64,000 bases of DNA from Serpula lacrymans var. lacrymans S7.9 (Eukaryota > Basidiomycota > Agaricomycetes > Boletales > Serpulaceae), in assembly GCF_000218685.1 (NCBI RefSeq), contig NW_006763293.1:62001-126000 (forward strand). The letters are read 5' to 3'. Below, one piece after another: positions 30,612 to 42,309 of the stretch. The position numbers and the translations under genes are program-made. Every line of letters begins with the position of its first letter. The stretch's first letter is position 1. The notes beneath the pieces were generated by a model. It was given only the letters and a program-made list of their open reading frames with translations, did not search any database and had not been told where the DNA came from.

Positions 30612-32860
30612 CTACGTGCTGCCCCTGATTTCCTGCACCGTTGATAGAGCTTCACCTTTCTCATCTCCGATTTCTTCGGAACTGCCTATGCGAAGCCCGT
30701 TATTAGCGACGTTGTTGAGGTTGGTGAGTCCCAGGTCGTTCATAGCTGATAGTCCACTTTCAGGCCCACTCTCCCTCTCATTCCTTCGTTCACGTGCCCT
30801 ACCCCTCTCATGGCGCCTCTCGCGTCCCCTTCCTCTATCCCGACCTTCTGTATTGTCAGCTCTACCAGCTCTCTCGCTTAATTCATGTTGTTCCGGATCT
30901 CTACCATATCGTTTCAGCGTCTTGATGATCAGGGCGAAGTATATCATCCCGACCACGAATACGGCTGTGATTGCAACGCGAGGACCGGTTGCGCCTGGGG
31001 GTGGGAGTGAGTTGGGGGTGGCGGGGTCTGCAGTCGAACCAGTGCGCCAGACGAATGAGAGGATAGTTGCTACGAAAAGGATCATGGACCTGTCAACATT
31101 TGAACGGTCAGAATCGCAGTGGTGGATCGAATGGAAGGACGGTAGCAGTACTCACCACGCAAGCCAAACGGCGGGCATGGCCAAAAGCACCCATACGTTC
31201 CACCATATCAAGGTATTCATCTTGCGAGCCTCCTGGAAGATATAAAAACGTATTAGTTAAGCAGATGGTGAGATATGAACGAGAGTTACCTCCGCCCATC
31301 GAGTAGCTTTGTACATGCTACGCATCGTGCCAAAGCGAACGATGTATATGCATCCATAGGATAGACTCATAATTGCGCATATAAGGGATAGTAAAGCAGC
31401 AGTACGGATGACAGGGTCATTAGCTGCTGCAGTCTGGAACATAGCGAGGATGGCACTACATTACACGATAAGTCAAAATTTTAGTGAGTAAAAATAGCTG
31501 TTACTTACGACAGCAAAAGTGCGGAGACGAGATTGAGCGTCTTCCACTCTCTCATTAACGAGTCTATAAAAAACTCCCACGAGTGCTTGAATCGAACGAG
31601 TGCAGGGGAGACATTCGTCGTCGTCCATTCCTCTGGGAAGGGTAGCATAGGGCCTGTATGGTGATGCACTCCTGGAGGCAGAGTACCGGATGTATTACTG
31701 CGTTGGCGGGGTAATCCACAGCCATCGATCATCCTCTGCACATCAGGGCGGCTTACTTCTGCATCTTCAAAGATACGCGCGATGCGGGTAAAATAAAGAG
31801 AAGGGAGACGTAGAAGCAAATGGAGGTATACCTGGCGAGGGAGGGTATCTGAGAGAAAATGACGCGTGATCTTGAATGCGGACTGGATCCTGTTCTTGGT
31901 TGAGGCCGTGCAAGTTATAGGCTTGGGGAGGCAGCAAAAAAATGAGTGCTCGCAATTGTAATCACAGTTTGAATCGCGATGCTCGCTGTCGATGTGAGTA
32001 GAGTGCGCAGATAAACTTCGTAGCCGTAAGCGCAGCTGGAAAGGATCGACGGGGACAAAAGGCTCTTCTCGACTGTGTGTGCGATGAAATCCCGACCACT
32101 GAAATATTCGCAGTGGAGAAGCAGCGCGTGAGTGTGTCTCGGAGCGGGTAGTTGGAGAATCAATGCTCGACTTCCGTGACTGTTCAGCTGCTCGAAAGCT
32201 TGCAGCTGGACGTACTGGATCGCTTCTGCGAGGGATACGCGAGAATCCACCTTCAAAAATTGAAGCTCTGGAGGGCAATGTCGCTGTCTCGCGAGGGTGA
32301 GACTGCACACTTGGGCTTGGTCGAATGTTATGAGCGATGTGGGGAGGTGAAGGAGACATGCGATCGTTCTCGAATGAAACTCGTTGGTGTGGGCTTCCTT
32401 TTCCAAATGAGGCTTCTGAAACAGTAGCACGTTGCATTTCACGGTCCACTGAAGAAAGTAGTGGTTGACCGTTGGAAGGAGAGTCGAATGATGGGAGAGA
32501 GGTGGAAGCGTCTAGGCTGTGTCTAACCATTGGATTGGGGGTACGTGTGCGCCCAGATGGGGGAGATGAGGGCGGTGGGAGGGCTGATAGCTTGTCTGAA
32601 CTAGTCAGACGCGATGAACTGCTGGAACCAGAGCCTGCGGAAGTATAGAGTCAGTGTCTAACAGTATACGAATCATAGTACCCTAGTAGCAGGATAACGA
32701 AGCATGTCTACTTACCTGGGGTGGAAATGGGCTGCTCCGCTGCTGCACTTGGAAATGGAACGCGTTCGTGTGCGACAGTGACGCCTGCGATCCTGCTGGT
32801 TCGAGGTAATGGCGCACTCATCTGCTGTGGAGAATCTGATAAAGGGAGTGGTGAAGTCAT
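30612..32860 (-). CDS. Four-TM hypothetical membrane protein with Ser/Pro-rich N-terminus
   Basis: Five exons (32716-32860, 31509-32634, 31290-31455, 31156-31232, 30612-31089) encode 663 aa in frame. The first 250 residues are Ser/Pro/Arg-rich and probably disordered and cytosolic. A hydrophobic part begins near LNLVSALLLSAILAMFQ, then LLSLICAIMSLSYGCIYIV, WWNVWVLLAMPAVWLAWSMI and ITAVFVVGMIYFALII, about four membrane spans. The tail is Arg/Glu-rich with a GRGRERRHERGR repeat-like stretch. I know the layout only as a conserved basidiomycete hypothetical. A minus-strand TATA-like TTTATAAAG near 32970 favours the start at 32860 over an in-frame ATG at 32962. Function unknown. Confidence 0.75.
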
Positions 32861-33682
32861 TATGCATAAAGTGTCGTGAACGATGTTTATTTCTGTGTCG
32901 TGGATTGGTCGTGATAGTTCAGAAGAAGAAGAAGGTTGCAAGTGTGAGACTGGTTGCCTCACTGTACTTTATAAACAGGCCACGCTCCGCTGATTTGCCG
33001 TAAGCGTCTCATGCACATGCATCTCAGCGGCTCAGCCCAAGAACGACACCTTCCATATATGGGCATCTACGCAGGTCAGCGGTGGTCACGGTCACAGAGC
33101 GTCACGGCATCCGGACAAGGCCGAATAACGTCAGCTTTGAATATACGGCTCAAGCGCAAGTCGACGAACACGAACTGACGAAAAATGCGTCGACAATTAT
33201 TCACTTCTTGTCCTGGAACCTCCATCATGACCGTTATTCTTTATCCGAATATCGCTCCATTTCACTCGTTTTATAGGCCGAAAAACGCTCAGTTTGACGT
33301 GGATTTCTATGCAAGACCATCGATAGCATTGTCAAGCACCAAGAATGCAGCTGGTTACCCCTCCATAGAGATGCGTTTGGGTGTCGAGGCCAAGGAGGAC
33401 AGAAGGGGGGAAGCGGGGAGGAATCAATTTCGGAGGAGTATGGGCAAGCGACCCGCGATGGCAGTACAAACATATACAAACAAACAACCGCCACCCGCAA
33501 ACAAATACTTACCCATTCGTTCTTGTCGGTGTTTCTGACAACGCCAAAAGACACTTGCTCGTCGTCCAACACGTCCTCGAAGACACGTTTACCAATACAC
33601 GGAGCAGGACACGCACTGAATACTGGCATAAAAATATAAAGAAGTCTCGGTTTTATGACTTCTTGCTTCTGAAACTTGCTCC
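32861..33682. other. Divergent intergenic region
   Basis: Promoter regions of the four-TM gene (TATA-like near 32970 on the minus strand) and of the Yta7-like gene. Overlapping opposite-strand open frames at 33.2-33.7 kb show no family features. Confidence 0.4.
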
Positions 33683-36600
33683 ATGCAACACCCAGAGCCA
33701 TCGCCAGTCCCGCAACACTACCCAGCAGATTTTAACAACTTTCTCGTTCCCCCAAATCAGTTTTTCGATCAAGAAGAGACAGCTGAGGAACGTTTGGTTA
33801 TAAAAGTACCTTTCATGGTCGCGAATGGTCTACCTCTTCGACGCTCTGGTCGGAACCGCACAGGGTCTGTCGACGCACCAAACAGCCAACCATCTGGCTC
33901 AGAATATCACGACAGTGACAAGTCAATGGATGACGAGCCACAACCACAAGACGACGGAGGAGATGGAGATGATGAACCTGCCATTGTATATGCGCGTACA
34001 TCCAGAGGTCGCATCATCAAGAGGAAGTCATACAGAGAGTCTGCAAGTGAGGATGATGGACTACATAACATATTTGAAGACGACGTAGAACCAAACGGCA
34101 CAACAAAGGTGGAAGATGTTGATGACGACGACGACGAAGATCATCAGCCACGAAGGGGTGCACGCTCTGCAAGCAGGAGGGTTCTAGGCGATTTTATTGT
34201 TAGTGATGAGGAGAATTCTGCTAGTCGTTACGGCCTTCGTAGTAAAAGCAAGAAGCCATCCCCACCAATGACAACCTCTAGTGGACGTGTTACACGTCAG
34301 CCAAGACGCCTTGGTGATCCTAATCGACCCTCCCGGTTAGCCCGCGGCAGTCGTCGACGTGTTGTCGACAAAGATGACGGATATGTGGATGAGCCGTCTT
34401 CGGGTTCCGCAGACGGCGAAGGGTCGTTAGTTGATGCACCTCATACATCGTCTGATATCGATGCTGATGCCGAGGGCGAAGTTGATTTGGACGCCGAGGG
34501 CGAGCCTGAAACAGACGGTAGACCTTACGCTTTACGACAACGGGCTAAAATCAACTATGCCATCCCACCGCCTTTGGAAGAGATGAAGCCTGCAAAGCCT
34601 CGCTCTGGCGGGGGTCGTGTTGGTGGTGGCAGAAATGGACATGGAAAGAACAACCGTGGACCAGGGTGGAGTGCGACAGGTGCCGAATTGAGTAGATGGA
34701 TGGGCATGGCTGCCGATGACTCTGTATGTACCTTGTCTCATATCCCAACTCGCATTGAGCTTAATCTTCCTGCAGGATTCCGATTTTGCTACCCGTACAC
34801 CTCGTAAACCCTTCGCCGCAGCGGGAGGGGTATTTGGTGGTGGCACTGTTTCAGGTGGAGGAGCGAGCATGTTGCCAGGAGACTTAGTTGCCTCTGCAGG
34901 AACGCCTTCAAACTTGGGCAAAATAGGGGATTCAGGTGAGAGATAGCAGCCCTCACGGAGGAACAGCGTTCATGATCGTCTTTCAGCTCTCGCGGATGCG
35001 GATCCTTTAGGAGTCAATACAAACGTTACATTTGATGAAGTAGGAGGTTTAGACGATCGTTCGTATATACATTTCATGCTATTATCATTTACAAGCTGAA
35101 CTTTCTGTGGCTTCTCTTCACAGACATTCATTCATTAAAGGAGATGACCCTGCTCCCTTTACTTTATCCAGAAGTATTTCAGAGATTCGATCTGACTCCT
35201 CCCCGTGGCGTGCTCTTCCATGGTCCCCCAGGCACAGGAAAGACACTACTAGCTCGTGCATTGGCCGCCAGCTGTCGCGCTAATGGTAAAGGCATATGTG
35301 AGTATTGTCGCATTATTTTCAATCTCTTTCTGTGGGGCTGATCGATATGCATTAATCAGCATTTTTTATGCGCAAGGGCGCAGATTGTTTGTCTAAATGG
35401 GTAGGTGAAGCTGAGCGTCAGCTACGTCTACTTTTCGAAGAAGCAAGGAACTGTCAGCCCAGTATCATTTTCTTTGATGAGATCGACGGTCTCGCGCCTG
35501 TTCGCTCTTCCAAGCAAGATCAGATACATGCCTCGATCGTTTCGACGTTGTTGGCATTGATGGATGGAATGGATGGACGTGGGCAGGTCATCGTGATCGG
35601 TGCCACCAATCGCCCAGATGCTATTGACCCTGCGCTGAGAAGACCTGGGAGATTCGACAGAGAATTTTACTTCCCACTACCCTCGTTGGAGGCCCGTGAA
35701 AGGATCCTGGGTATTATGACAAAGAAGTGGGAGGGCTGGGATGGAGACACTGGTGTTGAGAGTGTCAAGGGATTAGCTAAACTCACAAAGGGATATGGAG
35801 GTGCTGACTTGAGGGTGAGCTATCTCTTGGTCGTATATCTTTACCTCGCTTCCTCTGAGTCTTGCTATGTGTTTTAGGCCCTTTGCACAGAAGCTGCGTT
35901 GAACGCCATTCAAAGACGATATCCGCAGATCTACCAGTCGAGCGATCGTCTTTTATTGAAACCAGAAACCATCGGTATCAATCTGAGAGATTTCATGATA
36001 TCTGTGAAAAGTATGTTGTCATAATGTGATAAAAATGAGTAGCTTGTTGTTTAATATTGTCTTCTTGAACTCATTGTCAGAACTGGTCCCCTCTTCGGCT
36101 CGTTCATCGTCATCGTCTGCGTCTCCGCTTCCCAATCAGCTCGTCCCTTTACTTGCTGACACTCTCGAAAAAGTGAAAGGTGCTATAAACAAGGTCCTTC
36201 CCATCGGCAAGAAGCGGACGGCACTGGAAGAGGCACAATGGGAGGAAGATAGTGAGGAAGGTGCGCTCGAAAGAGAGATGTTGATGCAGTGTAAGTGGAT
36301 TTGTACGCGTTGATTTCATTGTCTCACGCCCTAGTGACTGTTATAGCCATGGAAACGCTTCAAGTTTATCGCCCTCGACTAATTTTGCACGGTCCTATCG
36401 GCATGGGTCAAGGTTATATCGGTGCTGCCGCTTTACACCACTTAGAAGGTTATCACATCCAGAGTCTAGATCTTGGAAGTCTCATGGGTGACTCAACAAG
36501 AGTGAGTGACTTAACTGCACGTTATGCACTGCTTATCAAATTGTACATTACCAGACTGTTGAAGCAGGCATTGTTCAATTATTCGTGGAAGCTAAACGAC

Positions 36601-38577
36601 ATCAGCCCTCCGTGATATACATTCCTTCTCTTGTGGGTTGGTGCGCTGCTGTCTCCGAAACGTCACGGTCCACAGTTCGTGCTATGCTAGACACGTTAGC
36701 CCCCACCGATCCCATCCTTCTGCTTGCCATAGTGGATGGTCTTTTCTCGTCTTTGCCACGTGATGTTCGTGCTTGGTTTGGGCCTACGCGCGAGAATCGG
36801 GTTGAGCTTCTCCAGCCTAATGAACAGCAGCGAGAGGCGTTTTTCGAGGGTATATTATCGGACATCCGTCGGGCTCCGAATAGGTTCGCTGACGGTGTGA
36901 AACGGAAGAAGCGTGTGCTCGAAGTACTACCCATTGCACCACCTTTGGAACCTCGACAGCCCACCGCGGCTGAACTTGCTATTCAGGAAGAGAACGACCA
37001 AAAGATTGTTACTCTGTTGAAATACCGTCTTGGTCCTATCCTAACTGAACTGAAACGTAAATTTAAGCGCTTCACAAAGAAGGCTACTGTAAGTTTCATT
37101 GTGGCTAGAGGTTTGAGGATTGCTGACAAGCAATTATTTTTTGGCATGTTAGGAGGAGTATGACTTTGATATTCCGCAACCAGTCGCTACTCAAGTTGAG
37201 ATCGTCACCACGCAAGTGTCTATAGAAGCTGGACCAAATGGGACCGTTGAGGTCACTGATCAACAACAGCAGCAGCAGCAAGTGATACAGGAAGGCGGAA
37301 ATGGTCCCGTAAATGGGTCTGTGCCACACCCTGAGCCTCAAGTACCCGAACCTCAATTATACGACATGGATCTGGAGAGAATGCACATAGACCTCTACAA
37401 GGGTAAATACCTGACGCCGCAAGACTTTTTGGATGATATCGGCAAGATCGTACATAATGCAGGCGTCCGAATGAACGAGGATAATGATCGTTTATTCAAA
37501 GCTCAGGCAATGTACACTGCTGCACAAGTCAGTATACACGAATTTGACCCTCAACTGCGGCTCGAGTGTGATCGGATGGCCGCTCGTGAGCGGAAGCGTC
37601 GTGAGGAGAGGAGGAAGAATAAAGGCAAAGGCAAAGCTCCAGAGGATGCCCAAAATGCTTACGCTCCTGGGACAAGGCGAAGTGCACGTCATAATGGTCA
37701 ACAGCTGGAAATGACTATTACGGATCCATTGCAGATCGAGAGAAAAATGAAGAGGCAGCGAAGCGAAGGTGCAGCAGGTTCTCCCATGTCTGGTGAAGAG
37801 AACGGAGAGGCGATTGAACGTCCAAGTTCCAAACGTCCAAAAGTTATACTCAGCGATGACGATGACGCAGACCCTATGGACATTATCGGTCCTGCTTCGA
37901 GCCAGAATAGATCATCAGTGGTGCGGTTTGCCAATGATGTTCAGTCTCGTGACCCTCCCGAACCGCCCGATGCTCATGCTAGTGCCAATGGTTATGTGAA
38001 TCCTGAAAGCATGTCAGTCGACTTGCCACTTCGAAAGCCTGGGGGCTTTGATCCATTCTTGTTGAATCCCATGTCGCCATCGGAAGACAAGTTTCCAACT
38101 ACCCAAACTACACCTTTCCAGAGTATGTGGGTCAGTGGAGAGCCAGAGGTTCCTAGCCAGGCACCACCCAATCCTTTTCAGCCCACACCAAATTATACCC
38201 TTCAGCCTCCACCAGGAAGCCCATCTCCACCGCAAAATACAGGTGAAGTGGCTTCACTTGTACCTCCGTCGACAGTCACCGAAGAACCAACATTACCGAT
38301 GGAGATAGCCAGGTCACCCTCTCCACTTCCTGAATTCCATGTCGACGAGATTCTGGTATCCAAGCTCCAGATTGATCTTCGTATAAGGACGGAAAATCTT
38401 TCAATAGAGCAACTTGAACAGCTGCGTGCGACGTGTCTCGGTTGTATCTGGCGGCATAGGACGGAATGGGATCGTGATGATCTCGTACGAGAGGTCAAAG
38501 GTGTTGTAGATGAATTTCTTAACGACGTCTCTGTAGATGGTCTAGATTTGGATTCTTCTATTGGGGATGCATACTGA
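33683..38577 (+). CDS. YTA7: Yta7/ATAD2-type chromatin AAA+ ATPase with bromodomain-like region
   Basis: Ten exons (33683-34723, 34776-34935, 34987-35058, 35124-35297, 35360-35814, 35878-36010, 36081-36290, 36347-36501, 36555-37088, 37153-38577) give 1452 aa in frame. The family evicts or loads histones H3-H4 on chromatin. The N-terminal 350 residues are acidic with RRSGR/ALRQRAK patches. AAA1 is complete: GPPGTGKT (Walker A), IIFFDEID (Walker B), ATNRPDAIDPALRRPGRFD (sensor and arginine finger). AAA2 is degenerate: GPIGMGQGY replaces Walker A without its Lys, and VIYIPSL replaces Walker B, as known for ATAD2/Yta7. A bromodomain-like region lies around YDMDLERMHIDLYKGKYLTP. The tail is charged and disordered. 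An alternative start is the ATG at 33815, before LPLRRSGR. The 5' choice is unsure. Confidence 0.9.
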
Positions 38578-38891
38578 TTGGTTCGTTCTCAGTGTAGACT
38601 ATTTTGTTTATTTCGACTTTCTTGTACTGCATACTATACATCGTTTCATATATTGTAGTTTTTGTCTCGTGAATAACAATCATTGATTCTGAGCAAGATT
38701 AGTGCGACATGGCAAATCAGAACAATCATTCATAGTACGCGTAAATCACGAACAAACAATCAGGAGAATCAGAAGTAATCGACGGAGGAAGTCATCCTGG
38801 ATTTCAAACTACTGAACCCTCTTGAAAAGTATACCTGGGAATCGGATATTCGCGGTACAAGCAGAGCAGATAGTGAAAAATGATATAGCTC
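38578..38891. other. Convergent intergenic region between Yta7-like and Rna14 genes
   Basis: Two 3' flanks, AT-rich. Nothing else seen. Confidence 0.4.
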
Positions 38892-41800
38892 TTAATACCT
38901 ACGACCACCCCTTCCTCCAGGACCCTGATATGGGCCATAGTCTGGCGGTGGTCGACCACCTTCACCACGATCGTCAATATGCATGCTTGCAACAGCACCA
39001 ATGTCTAACTTACTGGTACGTGGTACAGGAGGAGGAGATGGCCTTCGAGTGCTGCTTGGAATAACGGCATTCCGGAATAACATCATCAGATCGTCCGTTC
39101 TGAATACGGGGCCTGAAAAATGAATACAATTCAGGACAATTGCTAGAACAAGATTTGAAATTTTCATTACACTGACCATCAAAAGAGCTGGGAGTAGGCA
39201 ACTGCCCCACAAACCACGACAGGACGGCAGGTAGCATAACACCCTTTTCATCCTCCCTATCTCTACGCGGCACTTCTCGCTCCTTTTCCCAAGCAGGACT
39301 TCCAAACCGGCGTCGTGGTGGTCCGTCAAATCTCTCACCACGTTCTCTATCTCTGGAAGCTGGCGACATGGGTCTGGGCCTTTTGCTCGGAGGTCCATAA
39401 TCTCCTGGTGCCCTGGATTCATCTCGCCTTTTGAAATCCGGAGATGGGGCTCTTTTCGTATGTGCTATTAAAGTAGGCGTCGATACAGGAGGTGGAACAG
39501 CAGGTACTGTTGACGCAGATGCTATTGACAGCTGGGAATCCGTGCGTTTCTCGATAGAACTGGTCGAGCTGCCCGAACCCACTGCTCCTGATTGACGACC
39601 TACCACTGCGAAACCTAGATCACGAGCGGCGATGGCATCCGTTCCGAGATAGGTGTGGCGTTGTGCGAAGCGCTTGATCGGAGGGTCTATGGCGGGGTTA
39701 AACGGCTGTTTTTCTACAATGGCAATCACTATACCTGAAGGATAAACCTCTGCTATACGTTTCTCAAGCTTTTGTGCTGCCTCCAAATCACCATATTGAT
39801 ATTCATAACGAGCCCAGCGTTCCCAGAGGGGTCTCGCACGATCAGAGGAAAAGGTGGTGATAACACGTTCAAAAAGGGCACGTGCATCTATCAAAAAGGC
39901 GTAAGATCAACAGATAACGCTTGAGCAAGTTAACCAACTTTTGTCATCGTTGACTGATATCAAAAATCCAAGATATCTCAGAGCGAATTGGATTTCATCA
40001 CCAAAAAGTTCCAAGCCTCTTTCAAATATTCGGCACGCCACCCCCAGTTCTTTGGTGCAATGATATTCCATCAAAGCTAACACAAATCAATCAATCAATC
40101 AGTGTCCAAACAAGTGAAAGGAATGAACCCGGGAATTCGTTTTGACATACCAGCAGCTTCGTAGACCTCCCATGGCGTCCACCGGTCTCGCCTCGCCTTA
40201 CCAAAGACTGCACGGGAGGATTTCAAATCTTGAGCTCGTCGCGCAAATCGCATGTACATGATGTATACTAGACCATACTCTGTCCGTCGTTCAATGAGTT
40301 CTTTCACCTTCGGAGGCTTATCGTCCGAACTTTGAGTAGTAAACGACGAGTTGTTGGACTGCGTGCCGCCCTCAGCAAAAGCACCATTACTACCTGCATT
40401 CAGAGAGCTGGGTGTCGGTCCGTTGATGGGAACAGTAGTACCCGAAACATTAGACGAGAAAGAAGAATTGGCAGAGTTGGCACGTGTCTCCAGCTCCTCA
40501 AGTTCAGTACGAAGTACTTCGAGAAACTTATCAAAAATATTGTAAACCTCTTGAATGTTTTGGCGAGCCTCTTGTATCTCGGCGTAAGCAAAGTTCAGAA
40601 GAAAACTGTAAGGAATAATGGTCAATTAACCTCAAGCCCCGATAAGGAGAACCTTGACCTTGTAGGATTCGCGTCTATTCCTGCTTTTAGAATACTTACA
40701 GCCTCATCCTGCCTACCGACACTATTTGTCCAAACAAAGGCCATGTACCTGTAGAATGTTTAGTGGTGCAACACGCGATTGATTGGTGAGCTCACCATAT
40801 TTCTCCATAATATCGCATTCGGATCACAGCCTTACGATACACACTTTGAATTCTGGTAACCTGTGTTTGCTTGTCTTTCTCTTCTAGTTCCAGAGGATTA
40901 CTCTCTTCCCACTTCAGATAAGCTTTCCAAGAGCCTACCAGCGCCCTTTCTGCTGCATTAAAAGTCGGTTTCGGCGGAAGATATAGCGGTGGTCTGGAAG
41001 AGCCGGACGGAGGAGGAGGAGGAAACAAAGGACCCAAGTGACGCTGTAGCTGCCGAAGAACTGTGCGAGCTTGCATATACGACGGCGAAAGATCAGACAT
41101 AAATTTTTTGGCCTGTAATGCCCGTCAGTTCCTGCCATCACTCAATTTTAGTATGGAAAATTTTCAGACCGTTATCTTATTAAGATTATTTTCAAAAGCT
41201 TCGAGTTCGGACCACAGCTTCTCTACGTTTTCTAGTGGGATTTGAACTGCCCGATGATAAACCTTGCGGAGTGCATCCATCTTCTGTTGTTCTTCCCAAG
41301 TTGTGCTGCACTAAAAATGTCAACATCAGGAAATGATCTCGCAAGGGGTGAACGTTCGGCGAGCGTACTTCTCCGGCCTTCAGAAATTGTATGTAATCGT
41401 TCCATATCTCACCACTGTCTTTATCTTGACCGACATGATTCAGAGCGAATTCGTAGGCTTTTCGGACGGCATCACGAGTGGCTGAAGAAGTGTTGACTCG
41501 CCTGATACAAGCGGTCAAACGGGTCTCTCTTATGGTTTGAATGCGCCTTGCACTAACCTGACGTAAGTAAGATAATACTTCCAAAGGTCGACTAAAGGCG
41601 ATGTTCTCAAAAATCGCTTGAACAATGTTTCGGCGTATCCAAACGATCCTGGGCTCAAGAAATGGTTGATATAGGCGATTTGGGCAGACGACTTGGATGT
41701 ACCGGCGAGAACGTTGAGAAAAGGTGAATGGTCGATGAGAATAAAGAGAAAAGCTGCACACCGTGTTCGGATAAGCTTCAAGAAGGGCTTCGTACGTTTC

Positions 41801-42109
41801 TTTTATCTGCTCAAGGTCGCCGTTGCTCTCAGCGAGGTTGACAAGTCTGTTCCATCCTTCTGGATCATGAGGATTGTCACGCAGCTGTGCTCGCATCAAT
41901 TCCCATTCTGAAGGCGGTACTTGAGAGATGTCTTCTGCTTGTGGAGTTGGCTCGTGGCCATTTTGCGTGGTTGTTGTTGGAACGGGTTGAGCGTTTAGCT
42001 GGTTCAGCACATTCAGGATGTCTTCTGCTGGCTGGGTCTTGTCGCCGTTGGCATTCGGTGTGTTTTCGTCGGTTTCTGGGACTGCAAAGTCTTGTGGTGG
42101 CTCAGACAT
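38892..42109 (-). CDS. RNA14: mRNA 3'-end-processing protein Rna14 (CstF-77)
   Basis: HAT-repeat scaffold of cleavage factor IA, nuclear. Eleven exons (41762-42109, 41558-41691, 41369-41501, 41170-41310, 40796-41112, 40659-40748, 40151-40605, 39939-40076, 39735-39887, 39177-39686, 38892-39112) total 2640 nt, 879 aa. Half-a-TPR units are clear: [94 protein letters not shown]. The C-terminal [19 protein letters not shown] corresponds to the Rna15-binding 'monkeytail'. A Pro/Arg/Gly tail follows. A tempting GTAAGT at 40699 is not used, because reading through gives the conserved [16 protein letters not shown]. It diverges from the GH85 gene over only 200 bp. Confidence 0.95.
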
Positions 42110-42309
42110 GGCTGTCTTCAGCAACGCATGAATTTCTAGCGTGATCCAGCGGAACAAGCAGCGAAAAGAAACGAATTTCCAGCGGTGCACTCCTTTTCCC
42201 ACGCATATACCAGCCATCGCCGTCTCCATAATGATACCCGCGCCCCACTCCAGTACCAGCTGGCTCTTGTCTGCAGCGCTATCGCTAGTGAAAGTATCAC
42301 AGGAGGGAC
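42110..42309. promoter_or_regulatory. Shared 200-bp divergent promoter, Rna14 / GH85
   Basis: The only DNA between the two start codons (42109 minus, 42310 plus), so both core promoters must lie here or overlap the 5' ends. No clear TATA box on either strand. Confidence 0.55.

Noticed and set aside
40698..40745. GTAAGT donor at 40699 in Rna14
   Set aside because: Using it would remove conserved [13 protein letters not shown]. Reading through to the GTCAAG donor after 40659 keeps frame and the HAT repeat.
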